64,000 bases of DNA, from NCBI GenBank assembly GCA_050181465.1, contig JBFXDD010000008.1, positions 1 to 64,000 of the forward strand. The letters are read 5' to 3'. The notes under the pieces are model-generated. The model did not search any database. It worked only from the letters and a program-made list of their open reading frames with translations, and was not told the DNA's origin. The position numbers and the translations under genes are program-made. Of this stretch, positions 51,107 to 60,110 are shown one piece after another (the first letter of the stretch is position 1; the number at the start of each line of letters is the position of its first letter). Source of the DNA: JACRLW01 sp050181465 (GTDB lineage Bacteria > Planctomycetota > UBA1135 > UBA2386).

Positions 51107-51958
51107 ATGCCCATCAAGACCTACAGCCCGACTTCCGCAGGGCGGCGCAACTCGACGGTGCTCGACTACTCGCACCTGACGAAGAAGCGCCCCGAGAAGT
51201 CGCTCGTCGTTCGGTTGAAGAAGACCGGCGGTCGCAACGCACACGGCCACATCACCAGTCGTTTCCGCGGCGGTGGTGCCCGGCGTCTTTATCGCTTGGT
51301 GGACTTCCGTCGCCAGAAGGACGACGTCGTCGCGCAGGTTCTCGCGATCGAATACGATCCGAACCGCAACTGCGACATCGCGCTGATCCAGTACGCCGAC
51401 GGCGAGAAGAGCTACATCCTCGCGCCGAAGGGGCTCGCGATCGGTGCCAAGGTTCAGTCGGGTGAGCGCGTCGAGCCCGACGTAGGCAACTCGATGCCTC
51501 TCGCGAGCATTCCGCTCGGTGTGACGATCCACAACGTCGAGCTGCAGCCCGGAAAGGGCGGCCAGATCGCTCGCTCCGCCGGCTTGTCCGCGCAGCTCCT
51601 CGCTCGCGATGGCGACTACGCCGTCGTGGTCATGCCCTCGAGCGAAGTGCGAAAGATCCACGTCCGGTGCCGCGCCACGATCGGTGAGGTGGGTAATGCC
51701 GACTGGCAGAACGTTCGCTGGGGCAAGGCGGGCCGTCGTCGTCACATGGGCTTGCGGCCGCACAACCGCGGCACCGCCCAGAACCCCGTCGCTCATCCGA
51801 TGGGTGGTGGCGAAGGTCGAACCGGTGGTGGTCGTCACCCCTGCTCGCCGACCGGCAAGCTGGCGAAGGGCGGCAAGACCCGCAGGGACAAGACGCGTTC
51901 GACGCAATACATCATTCGTCGTCGCAAGGCCGGCAAGCACCAGACCAACAACGGATGA
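51107..51958 (+). CDS. rplB: Ribosomal protein L2
   Basis: L2 is essential for subunit joining and the peptidyl-transferase centre. The 283-residue protein has KTYSPTSAGRRNS, the long basic middle and the C-terminal signature RHMGLRPHNRGTAQNPVAHP followed by MGGGEGRTGGGRHP. The usual length is about 275. No Shine-Dalgarno site. Confidence 0.98.
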   Translation: MPIKTYSPTSAGRRNSTVLDYSHLTKKRPEKSLVVRLKKTGGRNAHGHITSRFRGGGARRLYRLVDFRRQKDDVVAQVLAIEYDPNRNCDIALIQYADGEKSYILAPKGLAIGAKVQSGERVEPDVGNSMPLASIPLGVTIHNVELQPGKGGQIARSAGLSAQLLARDGDYAVVVMPSSEVRKIHVRCRATIGEVGNADWQNVRWGKAGRRRHMGLRPHNRGTAQNPVAHPMGGGEGRTGGGRHPCSPTGKLAKGGKTRRDKTRSTQYIIRRRKAGKHQTNNG

Positions 51959-52070
51959 TCGTCATGTTGCAGCTCGCTCCCGTCGTTCTGGTGTCGTTCG
52001 TCGCTGTGCCTGAGTTCAGGTCGCACGCGACCGTCGGGTCGTCTGTGCAAGAGCCCACGGAGAATCAGTC

Positions 52071-52337
52071 ATGAGTCGTAGTGTCAAGAAGGGCCCGTAC
52101 GTCGATCTCAAGCTGTTCGACAAGGTCAACAAGCAGAACGACGCGGGCACCCGCAACCCGATCAAGACGTGGGCTCGTGCTTGCACGATCCTTCCTGAGT
52201 TCGTGGGCCACACGTTCATGGTCCACAACGGCAAGGTTCACATCAAAGTTTACGTGACGGAGGACATGGTGGGCCATCGGCTCGGCGAGTTCTCCCCGAC
52301 GCGCACGTTCCGCGGTCACTCGAAGAAGGAAGGCTGA
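52071..52337 (+). CDS. rpsS: Ribosomal protein S19
   Basis: S19 is in the 30S head near S13. The 88-residue protein begins MSRSVKKGPYVDLKL and has IKTWARACTILPEFVGHTF, VYVTEDMVGHRLGEFSPTRT and a final FRGHSKKEG. GGAGA lies 9 nt upstream. It follows a 112-nt spacer. Confidence 0.98.
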   Translation: MSRSVKKGPYVDLKLFDKVNKQNDAGTRNPIKTWARACTILPEFVGHTFMVHNGKVHIKVYVTEDMVGHRLGEFSPTRTFRGHSKKEG

Positions 52338-52339
52338 AC

Positions 52340-52723
52340 ATGGCTGAATTCCGAGCTGTTCATCGACATGCCCGAATCACGCCGCGGAAAGCCCGCCGCG
52401 TGATGGACCTCATCCGCGGCATGTCCGCGGGCGACGCTCTCGACACCTTGGCGCACGACGGTCACCGCGCAGCGGTGTTGATTCGGAAGGTGCTCGCATC
52501 GGCGGTCGCCAACGCCCTTCAGGACGAGACCGTGCGACCGAATCGTCTGATGATCTCCCGCGCGATCGTCAATCAGGGTCCGCTCCTGATGGGGCGTGCG
52601 CGTTTCCGTCCCGCGTCGATGGGACGAGCGATGCCGTACGTTCGGCACACCTGTCACATCCACGTGCACGTCGCCGACGTCGCGGCTGGGCAGCGTCAGT
52701 CCCAGGCGGAGCAAGAGAGCTGA
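52340..52723 (+). CDS. rplV: Ribosomal protein L22
   Basis: L22 lines the exit tunnel; its long hairpin reaches the constriction. The 127-residue protein has FRAVHRHARITPRKARRVMD, the ANALQDE region and the C-terminal hairpin (ARFRPASMGRAMPYVRHTCH). The hairpin reads SMGRAMPYVRHT where many bacteria have RARGRASRILKRT, so the tip is altered. GGAAGG lies upstream. Confidence 0.97.
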   Translation: MAEFRAVHRHARITPRKARRVMDLIRGMSAGDALDTLAHDGHRAAVLIRKVLASAVANALQDETVRPNRLMISRAIVNQGPLLMGRARFRPASMGRAMPYVRHTCHIHVHVADVAAGQRQSQAEQES

Positions 52724-52726
52724 GTC

Positions 52727-53413
52727 ATGGGTCAGAAAGTTCATCCCACCGGTTTCCGCTGCGCGATCACGGAGCCTTGGCGTTCGCGCTGGTATGCCTC
52801 GAGCAAGGACTTCCCGGCCTTGCTCTTGTCGGATCAGAAGATCCGTCGTCACATCCGTGACAACTGGGGCTTCGCGGCGATCCCGAAGGTTGAGATCGAA
52901 CGCGCCGGCGACGTGGTCACCGTGTTCATTCACACGGCACGTCCCGGAGTGTTGATCGGCAAGAAGGGCGCAAAGGTCGACAAGTTCCGTGAGGAGCTCG
53001 AGAAGATCTCCGGCACGCCGGTGCGGCTCAAGATCATCGAGATCCATCGGCCCGAGCTCGAGTCGAAGCTGGTGGCTGAGTCGGTTGCCGAGATGCTCGC
53101 GAAGCGAATGAACTATCGCCGCGTCCTCAAGAAGGCGGTCGACCAGGCACTCGCGTCCGGCGCGCTCGGCGTCAAGATCGTGGTCAGCGGTCGCCTCGGT
53201 GGGGCTGAAATGGCCCGCGTGGGCAAGATCAGCAAGGGTCGCGTGCCCTGCACGACGCTCCGCGCCAAGCTCGACTACGGCTTCATCATGTCGCGCACCA
53301 AGGCCGGTGCGATCGGCGTGAAGGTGTGGATCTTCAAGGGTGAGTATGGCCCGGGTGAAGTCACCCACGGTCTGCTGCCCGTGGAGCGCACCACGGAGCG
53401 TGGCGCCGTCTGA
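52727..53413 (+). CDS. rpsC: Ribosomal protein S3
   Basis: S3 forms part of the mRNA entry site and helicase. The 228-residue protein begins MGQKVHPTGFR, has the KH motif GVLIGKKGAKVDKF and the C-terminal domain (SGRLGGAEMARVGKISKGRV, DYGFIMSRTKAGAIGVKVWI). It follows rplV after 3 nt. Confidence 0.98.
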   Translation: MGQKVHPTGFRCAITEPWRSRWYASSKDFPALLLSDQKIRRHIRDNWGFAAIPKVEIERAGDVVTVFIHTARPGVLIGKKGAKVDKFREELEKISGTPVRLKIIEIHRPELESKLVAESVAEMLAKRMNYRRVLKKAVDQALASGALGVKIVVSGRLGGAEMARVGKISKGRVPCTTLRAKLDYGFIMSRTKAGAIGVKVWIFKGEYGPGEVTHGLLPVERTTERGAV

Positions 53414-53481
53414 GGCGGCGTCGCCTCTCTTTCCATTCAAGTCTTCCAAGCTAGTCCAACCTCACTTCAAGGAATCCCGAC

Positions 53482-53892
53482 ATGTTGATGCCCAAGCGAG
53501 TCAAGTGGCGCAAGCAGCACCGCGGCAAGATCCGTGGCAATGCGACGCGCGGCAACACCGTGGCGTTCGGCGAGTTCGGCTTGCAATCCCTCGAGGCAGG
53601 CTGGATCCCGGCGCGCACGATCGAGGCTGCTCGTATCGCTGCTTCGCGTGCTGCTCCGGAAGGTCGGGTCCACATCCGGGTGTTCCCGCACAAGTCCGTG
53701 ACCGCGACTCCGGCGGAGACCCGCCTCGGCACCGGCAAGGGCGACATCGAGTACTGGACCGCGGTCATCAAGCCCGGCACCGTGCTCTTCGAACTGGGTG
53801 GTGTGACCGAGGAAGTGGCCAAGAAGGCGTTCAGCCGCGTGGCGCACAAGCTCCCGGTCAAGGTCCGCATGATCTCGCGCCGCCCTCTCTGA
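53482..53892 (+). CDS. rplP: Ribosomal protein L16
   Basis: L16 sits near the A site tRNA elbow. The 136-residue protein has MLMPKRVKWRKQHRGK, FGEFGLQSLEAGWIPARTIE, RVFPHKSVTATPAETRLGTG and a final KVRMISRRPL. The usual Lys-Gly-Thr loop before the end is in place (GTGKGDIEYW). AAGGAA lies upstream. Confidence 0.98.
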   Translation: MLMPKRVKWRKQHRGKIRGNATRGNTVAFGEFGLQSLEAGWIPARTIEAARIAASRAAPEGRVHIRVFPHKSVTATPAETRLGTGKGDIEYWTAVIKPGTVLFELGGVTEEVAKKAFSRVAHKLPVKVRMISRRPL

Positions 53893-53989
53893 TCCGACTC
53901 TTCGAGCGGCGCGGATCCGGAACCGGACTCGCGCTCGATCGGAACTGCTTCTCGACGAACCTTTTCAATCAAGACCGAGCGACATCGAC

Positions 53990-54193
53990 GTGAACATCGC
54001 CGACATCCGTGGCAAGGACAGCCAAGAGTTGCGCAACGACCTGAAGGATCTCCGCAAGCAGATCTTCGATGCGCGGTTTCGTCGTGCCTCCGAGGAGGTC
54101 GCCCAGAACTCCCAGTTCCGTGACGCTCGACGAACGATTGCACGCATTCTCACGGTTCTGCGGCAGCGTGAGCTGCAGCAGGGCAAGGCCTGA
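53990..54193 (+). CDS. rpmC: Ribosomal protein L29
   Basis: L29 is a two-helix protein at the tunnel exit next to L23. The 67-residue protein starts with GTG (MNIADIRGKDSQELRNDL) and has the family ending (RRTIARILTVLRQRELQQG). It follows rplP after 97 nt, unusual for this otherwise tight pair. Confidence 0.96.
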   Translation: MNIADIRGKDSQELRNDLKDLRKQIFDARFRRASEEVAQNSQFRDARRTIARILTVLRQRELQQGKA

Positions 54194-54240
54194 GTCCCGC
54201 ATCGCGCCCGCCAACCGCACGAACCCCCCGACTTCCTCCG

Positions 54241-54534
54241 ATGACGACCCAAACGGCGATGACCGGTAACCAGAAGCCTCGCGGCAAGCGCATGACGCTG
54301 CAGGGCGTGGTCCAGTCCAACAAGATGAACAAGACCATCACGGTGGTCGTCTCGCGGCAGGTCAAGCACCCGCTCTACGAGAAGTTCATCCAACGGCGCA
54401 CGAAAGTGCACGCTCACGATGAGACCAACGACGCACAGATCGGCGACTTGGTCGAGGTCGTGGAGACCCGTCCGCTGTCGAAGCTCAAGCGTTTCCGCCT
54501 CCTGCGTGTGGTGCGCCGCGCCGAGCAGGATTGA
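54241..54534 (+). CDS. rpsQ: Ribosomal protein S17
   Basis: S17 is an early 16S rRNA-binding protein. The 97-residue protein has KRMTLQGVVQSNKMNKTITV, VSRQVKHPLYEKF, the HAHDETNDAQIGDLVEVVET block and a final FRLLRVVRRA. The first 16 residues may be extra; the family usually begins near KRMTLQG. No Shine-Dalgarno site. Confidence 0.96.
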   Translation: MTTQTAMTGNQKPRGKRMTLQGVVQSNKMNKTITVVVSRQVKHPLYEKFIQRRTKVHAHDETNDAQIGDLVEVVETRPLSKLKRFRLLRVVRRAEQD

Positions 54535-54575
54535 TCCAGCCGAAGTCCTGACGCAGCTCACGGAGCCTCAATCTC

Positions 54576-54944
54576 ATGATCCAGGAACAAACGATGCTCG
54601 ATGTCGCCGACAACACCGGCGCCAAAGAGGCTATGTGCGTGAAGGTGCTCGGCGGCAGCGGTCGTCGTTATGCATCGTTGGGCGACGTCATCATCGCGGT
54701 CGTCAAGAAGGCGCTGCCTACCGGCGAAGTGAAAGCGCACCAGGTCGTTCGCGGCGTGGTGGTTCGCACTCGCAAGGAGGTTCGGCGCAGCGACGGCTCG
54801 TACATCCGTTTCGACCGCAACGCTCTCGTCATCATCGACAAGGACAACAACCCGCGCGGCACCCGCATCTTCGGCGCGGTCGCGCGTGAGCTTCGTGACT
54901 CCAACTTCATGAAGATCGTGTCGCTTGCGGAGGAAGTCATCTGA
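54576..54944 (+). CDS. rplN: Ribosomal protein L14
   Basis: L14 lies at the subunit interface. The 122-residue protein begins MIQEQTMLDVADNTGAKEAM and has VVRTRKEVRRSDGSYIRFDR, NPRGTRIFGAVARELR and a final KIVSLAEEVI, all typical, at the normal length. One base overlaps rplX. Confidence 0.98.
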   Translation: MIQEQTMLDVADNTGAKEAMCVKVLGGSGRRYASLGDVIIAVVKKALPTGEVKAHQVVRGVVVRTRKEVRRSDGSYIRFDRNALVIIDKDNNPRGTRIFGAVARELRDSNFMKIVSLAEEVI

Positions 54945-55267
54945 TGAACGGCAAGGTTCACGTCAAGAAGGGCGACAAGGTCGTCGTCATTTCCGGAGCC
55001 GACAAGTCGAGCGAGCCGCGTGAGGTCCTCCGCGTGTTCCCCGAAGACGGCAAGGTGATCGTTCAGGGGGTCAACCTGCGCTGGAAGCATCACAAGCGCT
55101 CGCAGGCGAACCCCGAAGGTGGTCGCGTTCAGTCCGAGTATCCGATCCCGGCTTGCAAGGTCCTGCTCTTCAGTGAGAAGGCCGGCAAGGGTGTCCGCAC
55201 CAAGACCGAGGTCGTCAACGGCAAGCGCGTCCGGGTCGGTGTGCCCTGCGGCACTCGTTTCCAGTGA
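54944..55267 (+). CDS. rplX: Ribosomal protein L24
   Basis: L24 starts 50S assembly. The 107-residue protein has the KOW motif (VKKGDKVVVISGADKSSEPR), VIVQGVNLRWKHHKRS and the ending VPCGTRFQ. The start shares one base with the rplN stop. Confidence 0.97.
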   Translation: MNGKVHVKKGDKVVVISGADKSSEPREVLRVFPEDGKVIVQGVNLRWKHHKRSQANPEGGRVQSEYPIPACKVLLFSEKAGKGVRTKTEVVNGKRVRVGVPCGTRFQ

Positions 55268-55371
55268 GTCGTCCCTGACTTTCCCAGACGCATACGATTC
55301 GATCGTCACGGTTCCAAGCAGCACGATTCGAAGCACCTACGCGCGAAAACAGCAATCACTCTGAGCATTCC

Positions 55372-55935
55372 ATGAGCAGCACAGCGACGGAGCGGGTCAT
55401 CCCGCGCATGCAGCAAAAGTACCGGAGCGAGGTCGTTCCGGCGCTGATCGCGCAGTTTGGTCTGAAGAACCCCATGGAGGTCCCGCGCATGACCAAGGTC
55501 GCGGTGAACATGGGTATCGGGCGAGCGGTCGAGAACAAGGCACGCGTCGAGCACGCCCAGCGCGAGTTGACGGCGATCACCGGTCAGAAGCCGACTGTGC
55601 GCAACTCTCGGTTGGCTGTGGCAGGCTTCAAGCTTCGCGAGGGTTACCCGGTGGGGTGTGCAGTGACGCTGCGCGGCGCGCGCATGTGGGAGTTCTTCGA
55701 TCGGCTCGTGACGATCGCGATCCCCCGTATTCGCGACTTCCGTGGCCTCAGCCGCAAGTTCGATGGCCGAGGCAACTACACCTTCGGTCTCGCCGAGCAG
55801 AGCCTGTTCCCCGAGATCAGCCTCGACAAGGTCGAGTTCGTCCAGGGCATGGACATCACCGTCGTGACGACCGCACCCAACGACGAGCAAGGCTTCGCGC
55901 TCTTGGAGAAGCTCGGCTTCCCGTTCCGCAAGTGA
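55372..55935 (+). CDS. rplE: Ribosomal protein L5
   Basis: L5 binds 5S rRNA and the P-site tRNA. The 187-residue protein has QFGLKNPMEVPRMTKVAVNM, the GIGRAVENK block, RNSRLAVAGFKLREGYPVG and the end NDEQGFALLEKLGFPFRK. It is followed by rpsH after 46 nt with no rpsN between, contrary to the usual order. Confidence 0.98.
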   Translation: MSSTATERVIPRMQQKYRSEVVPALIAQFGLKNPMEVPRMTKVAVNMGIGRAVENKARVEHAQRELTAITGQKPTVRNSRLAVAGFKLREGYPVGCAVTLRGARMWEFFDRLVTIAIPRIRDFRGLSRKFDGRGNYTFGLAEQSLFPEISLDKVEFVQGMDITVVTTAPNDEQGFALLEKLGFPFRK

Positions 55936-55981
55936 CGCTCCGAGACTTCCCCGAACCTCATACCCCAGAATCTACTCAGCC

Positions 55982-56377
55982 ATGATGACCGACCCGATCG
56001 CGGATCTGCTCACGCGGATTCGCAATGCCTCTTCGGTGCGCGCCGCGGACTTCTCGATCCCAGGTAGTGCGATGAAGGTGCGCATCCTCGACGTGCTCAA
56101 GCGCGAGGGTTACATCCGCGGTTATGAGGTCTTCTCCGAAGGCCCCAAGAGCACGATTCGAGTCGAGCTGAAGTACGGAGCCTCGGGCGAGCGGGTGTTC
56201 ACCGAGATCGATCGTTTCAGCAAGCCGGGCTGCCGCCGATTCCGCGGCGTGGGTGATCTGCCCAAGGTCCGCGGCGGTCTCGGGATCGCGGTGGTGTCGA
56301 CGAGCATGGGTGTGCTGTCGGATCGCGAATGTCGCGAGAAGAACGTCGGCGGAGAAGTCCTCTGCACGATCGCCTGA
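55982..56377 (+). CDS. rpsH: Ribosomal protein S8
   Basis: S8 binds the central domain of 16S rRNA. The 131-residue protein has MTDPIADLLTRIRNASSV, the middle RVELKYG, and the C-terminal signature GIAVVSTSMGVLSDRECREK with GGEVLCTIA. It follows rplE directly. Confidence 0.98.
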   Translation: MMTDPIADLLTRIRNASSVRAADFSIPGSAMKVRILDVLKREGYIRGYEVFSEGPKSTIRVELKYGASGERVFTEIDRFSKPGCRRFRGVGDLPKVRGGLGIAVVSTSMGVLSDRECREKNVGGEVLCTIA

Positions 56378-56453
56378 GTCCTCGAGATCCAAGTCCCTCG
56401 CGCATCCCCGCCCGGTTCCTCCGCACCCCACTGGCCGAAGAAGATTCACTGTC

Positions 56454-57002
56454 ATGTCACGCATCGGAAAGAAGCCCGTCGAGTTGCCCAAGGGCGTCAG
56501 TTTGACCACCGCGATTCGCACGATTACGGTCAAGGGCCCGAAGGGCGAGCTGCATTACGAGCACCGTCCCGAGGTGAAGATCTCGGTCGAAGGCTCGAGG
56601 GTCAACGTCGAGAATCTACGGCCGGCGCGCGATGCCACGGCGCGGGCCTACCACGGTCTGACCCGGGCGCTCATTCAGAACATGGTCGTCGGCGTCACCT
56701 CGGGCTACGAGCGAAAGCTGGAGATCGAAGGTGTTGGTTACCAAGTCAAGAAGTCCGGGGCGAAGCTCGTCTTCTCGCTCGGCTTCGCCAACGAAATCCC
56801 CGTCGAGGTTCCCGCGGGTGTTCAGGTCGATGTGACCAGCCCGACCGCGCTGATCATCCGCGGCTGCGACAAGCAAGCCGTTGGGCAACTTGCGGCGCAA
56901 ATTCGCAAGCTGCGCAAGCCAGAACCCTACAAGGGCAAGGGCATCCGCTACGAGGGTGAAGTCATCAAGCGCAAGGCGGGCAAGGCCTTCGGTTCCTCCT
57001 GA
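56454..57002 (+). CDS. rplF: Ribosomal protein L6
   Basis: L6 contacts the sarcin-ricin loop region. The 182-residue protein begins MSRIGKKPVELPKGV, has two repeats and the signature PEPYKGKGIRYEGEVIKRKA with a GKA ending. The ATG at 56454 is the family start. The next gene is 128 nt away. Confidence 0.98.
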   Translation: MSRIGKKPVELPKGVSLTTAIRTITVKGPKGELHYEHRPEVKISVEGSRVNVENLRPARDATARAYHGLTRALIQNMVVGVTSGYERKLEIEGVGYQVKKSGAKLVFSLGFANEIPVEVPAGVQVDVTSPTALIIRGCDKQAVGQLAAQIRKLRKPEPYKGKGIRYEGEVIKRKAGKAFGSS

Positions 57003-57130
57003 TGCGCTCTGCGTCCTCTCACGAAACCCATTCCGTCTAGAGATTGCGGCCTGATCGACTCTGCCTAGAGCTTCCCGATTCGCAATCCAGCACCCCACGC
57101 ACGACGATTCCCGCACGCGCGCGAACAATC

Positions 57131-57499
57131 ATGAGCCTCCAAGTCCAAAAGCAGGTCCGCCGCCGCCGCAAGGCGATGCGAGTCCGCAACCGCGTCCGCG
57201 TCGGGAACACTCGTCCGCGGCTTTCGGTTTTCCGTAGCCTCACCGGCTTCTACTGCCAGGTGATCGACGATGCGCAAGGCCGGACGCTGGCATCGGCTTC
57301 CTCCAAGGACAAGACCTTGCGCGGCGACACCAACGGCCTCCGGAAGTCGGACGTGGCGGCGAAGGTCGGCGCAGCAATCGCCGAACGAGCGAAGGCCGCC
57401 GGGATCACCAAGGTGGTCTTCGACCGCGGCCCCTACAAGTATCACGGTCGCGTCAAGGCCTTCGCCGATGCTGCTCGCGCCGGTGGCCTCGAGTTCTGA
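57131..57499 (+). CDS. rplR: Ribosomal protein L18
   Basis: L18 binds 5S rRNA. The 122-residue protein has a basic N-terminus, RVRVGNTRPRLSVFRSLTGF, the central KVGAAIAERAKAAGITKVVF and the ending DRGPYKYHGRVKAFADAARA. Length and pattern fit. No Shine-Dalgarno site. Confidence 0.98.
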   Translation: MSLQVQKQVRRRRKAMRVRNRVRVGNTRPRLSVFRSLTGFYCQVIDDAQGRTLASASSKDKTLRGDTNGLRKSDVAAKVGAAIAERAKAAGITKVVFDRGPYKYHGRVKAFADAARAGGLEF

Positions 57500-57572
57500 A
57501 GAGGCCGGCTGTCGCTGTTCTCCTGATTCCTACCCGAAGCCTTTCGCACTGAAGCCTGTAGCTCCGAACCGT

Positions 57573-57602
57573 GCTGTGAGCCGACCCGATCCGATTCACA
57601 GC
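57573..57602 (+). promoter_or_regulatory. Hairpin in the rplR-rpsE spacer
   Basis: GCTGTGA and TCACAGC can pair over a 16-nt loop, in the 136-nt gap before rpsE. The loop is long and the role unknown. Confidence 0.3.
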
Positions 57603-57635
57603 AGCTCCTGATTCAATCCCGCGAGTTTTCCGCCG

Positions 57636-58148
57636 ATGGCCAAGCCCAAGTATCCACCGATTCCGATCGACGAAGCCCTGCAGACGGACATCCGCGATGA
57701 CGTGATCGCGATCAACCGATCCGCGGCAGTCGTCAAGGGTGGTCGTAGATTCTCATTCAGCGCCTTGACCGTGGTCGGCAACAGCGACGGACTGGTCGGA
57801 CTCGGCTACGGCAAGGGCCGTGAAGTTCCGAATGCCGTCGAGAAGTCGGTGAAGGATGCGCGCAAGCGGCTGATGAGGGTGCTCCGCCAGGGATCTTCGA
57901 TCCCGCATCAGGTCGAGGCATCGTTCTGCTCTTCTCGCGTGCGTCTGATTCCGGCAGCTCCGGGGACCGGCGTGATCGCAGGCAAGGCAGTTCGCAAGGT
58001 CTGTGAGTTCGCTGGCATCCACGACATTCTGACCAAGGTCTACGGTTCGACGAACCCGCTGAACGTCGTGAAGGCGACAATGGCGGCGCTCGCGAAGTTG
58101 CGCGACAAGTCGGTGGTCGAAGAACTGCGAGAGGTGAACGTCGGATGA
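57636..58148 (+). CDS. rpsE: Ribosomal protein S5
   Basis: S5 helps decoding accuracy at the mRNA entry. The 170-residue protein has DVIAINRSAAVVKGGRRFSF, VGLGYGKGREVPNAVEKSVK, the GTGVIAGKAVRKVCEFAG block and the end VNVG. It overlaps rplO by 4 bp (ATGA), so rpmD (L30), usual at this place, is missing. Confidence 0.98.
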   Translation: MAKPKYPPIPIDEALQTDIRDDVIAINRSAAVVKGGRRFSFSALTVVGNSDGLVGLGYGKGREVPNAVEKSVKDARKRLMRVLRQGSSIPHQVEASFCSSRVRLIPAAPGTGVIAGKAVRKVCEFAGIHDILTKVYGSTNPLNVVKATMAALAKLRDKSVVEELREVNVG

Positions 58149-58675
58149 ATCTGATCGAAGCAAAGGCATTGGGTCTGGCATACGAGACGCGTCGTCGCGT
58201 CGGTCGCGGCACCGGTTCGGGCCTCGGCAAGACCGCCGGGCGTGGCCACAAGGGTGCGAAGGCTCGCACCGGCTGGAAGGCACGCGTGGGTTGGGAAGGT
58301 GGCCAGATGCCGCTCTTCCGTCGCATCCCCAAGCGCGGTTTCAACAACAAGAACTTCCGTCGCATGTTTACCGCGATCAATGTCCGCGATCTCGCGGCGT
58401 TCGACGCGGGGTCGACGGTGGACCTTGCTGCAGTGTTGGCGCGTGGCATCACCTCGAAGGTGAAGCACACCGAGCTGTTCAAGATCTTGGGCGAAGGCGA
58501 ACTCGACCGCGCGCTGACCGTGCGCGTGGATGCGATCACCGCGTCTGCTCGTCAGAAGATCGAGGCCGCCGGCGGTACGGTCGAGATGCTGCCGCGCGTG
58601 GGCCGTCGTCCGAAGTTCGTCCGCAAGGGCCAGACCGAACCCACCAAGAAGCGGGTGCGCCCGCCGAAGGTCTGA
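58145..58675 (+). CDS. rplO: Ribosomal protein L15
   Basis: L15 is a late 50S assembly protein. The 176-residue protein carries the glycine-rich N-terminal motif RRVGRGTGSGLGKTAGRGHK, FEGGQMPL-type VGWEGGQMPLFRRIPKRGF and the C-terminal globular domain. About 25 residues of basic C-terminal extension follow (VRKGQTEPTKKRVRPPKV). Coupled to rpsE. Confidence 0.97.
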   Translation: MNLIEAKALGLAYETRRRVGRGTGSGLGKTAGRGHKGAKARTGWKARVGWEGGQMPLFRRIPKRGFNNKNFRRMFTAINVRDLAAFDAGSTVDLAAVLARGITSKVKHTELFKILGEGELDRALTVRVDAITASARQKIEAAGGTVEMLPRVGRRPKFVRKGQTEPTKKRVRPPKV

Positions 58676-58742
58676 GGATTGCTCGTCCTAGTCGGCGTGT
58701 CGCGTCCTTCCGAATCGATTCCTTCCAGCACCCGCTCCAGGC

Positions 58743-60110
58743 ATGGCACTTTCCTTCGCTAACCTGTTCAAGGTCAAGGAGATCAGGAACAAGATCCTGA
58801 TCACCTTGGGGCTGCTGTTCTGCTATCGCATCGGCTTCACGATCCCGCTTCCCGGAGTCAACGCGCAGCGGTTCCTCGATCTGTCGGAGAGCAGCTCCGG
58901 GTTCGGTCGGTTGTTCGATATGATGAACATCCTGACCGGCGCGCAGCTGCAGCAAGCGTCGATCTTCTCTCTCGGCGTGATGCCCTACATTTCGGCGAGC
59001 ATCATCCTGTCGCTGTTGGTGAAGGTCGTGCCTGCCCTCGAGAAGCTGTCGAAGGAAGGCAGCACAGGGCAGCGGAAGATCAATCGTTACTCGCGCCTAC
59101 TCACTGTTCCCATCTGTTTGGTGCAGGCTTTCTTCGTGCTGTTCGGCGTCCTGGCGGACCCGGAAGCGAACATGCTGCACTCGGGGATTCGTGAGAACTG
59201 GTGGCTGCTGTACTGCATCGTGGTCGTGGTGTCATTGACCGCGGGGACCTTGTTCATCATGTGGTTGGGTGAGCAGATCACCGAGCATGGTGCCGGAAAC
59301 GGGATCTCGCTGATCATCATGGCGGGCATCGTCTCGCAGTTGCCCACGTCCTTCATGGCGCTGTTCCGCAGCGGGGATGGGAACGAGACGTCGACGTCGA
59401 GCTGGCAGACCATGCTCCTCTTCCTGGGTGCGTGGACTCTCGCGGTCGTCGCGGTGGTGTTCATCACCAAGGCTCACCGCCGCATTCCGATCCAGCAGGC
59501 CAAGCAGACCCGAGGCCGTCGCGTCTATGGCGGGCAGCGGCACTACCTGCCGCTGAAGGTCAACCACGCTGGCGTGATGCCGATCATCTTCGCCTCGGCC
59601 TTGCTGATCATCCCGCCGATCATCGGTTCGCAGCTCGGGATCACGTTCCTGGAGGCCTTCCAGCAACAGACCGGCTTCTGGTACATCGTCCTGTATTCGG
59701 GGCTGATCTTCTTCTTCGCGTTCTTCTGGACCTCGTTGATGTTCCAGCCGAACGACGTCGCGAACAACCTGAAGGAGCACAGCGCCTCGATCCCGGGGAT
59801 TCGTCCGGGTGCTCCGACTGCCGAGTTCCTCGAGCAGACCATGGTCCGGATCACCCTGGCGGGCGCGGCGTTCCTCGCGGTCGTTGCGGTGTTCCCCTCC
59901 CTGGTCGGCGGCAGCTTCGGCAACCTCGACACCACGCTGATCTACTTCATGAGCGGCACCTCGATCCTGATCGTGGTGGGCGTCGCACTCGACCTCGTCG
60001 AGAAGCTGAACGCCATGCTGCTGATGCGTAACTATGAGGGCTTCATGGCCGACCCGGCAGCCGGGGCGGAAGGCCAGAAGTCCGGTTCGGGTTGGGGTCG
60101 CCAGGCGTGA
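58743..60110 (+). CDS. secY: Preprotein translocase subunit SecY
   Basis: SecY is the protein-conducting channel. The 455-residue protein has ten predicted TM segments. TM1 is near 18-36 (ILITLGLLFCYRIGFTIPLPG), with SLGVMPYISASIILSLL, the loop GNGISLIIMAGIVSQLP, the conserved cytosolic RRIPIQQAKQTRG and the C-terminal TM with ILIVVGVALDLVEKL. A Ser/Gly-rich tail follows. Its stop overlaps the adk GTG by 4 bp. Confidence 0.98.
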   Translation: MALSFANLFKVKEIRNKILITLGLLFCYRIGFTIPLPGVNAQRFLDLSESSSGFGRLFDMMNILTGAQLQQASIFSLGVMPYISASIILSLLVKVVPALEKLSKEGSTGQRKINRYSRLLTVPICLVQAFFVLFGVLADPEANMLHSGIRENWWLLYCIVVVVSLTAGTLFIMWLGEQITEHGAGNGISLIIMAGIVSQLPTSFMALFRSGDGNETSTSSWQTMLLFLGAWTLAVVAVVFITKAHRRIPIQQAKQTRGRRVYGGQRHYLPLKVNHAGVMPIIFASALLIIPPIIGSQLGITFLEAFQQQTGFWYIVLYSGLIFFFAFFWTSLMFQPNDVANNLKEHSASIPGIRPGAPTAEFLEQTMVRITLAGAAFLAVVAVFPSLVGGSFGNLDTTLIYFMSGTSILIVVGVALDLVEKLNAMLLMRNYEGFMADPAAGAEGQKSGSGWGRQA

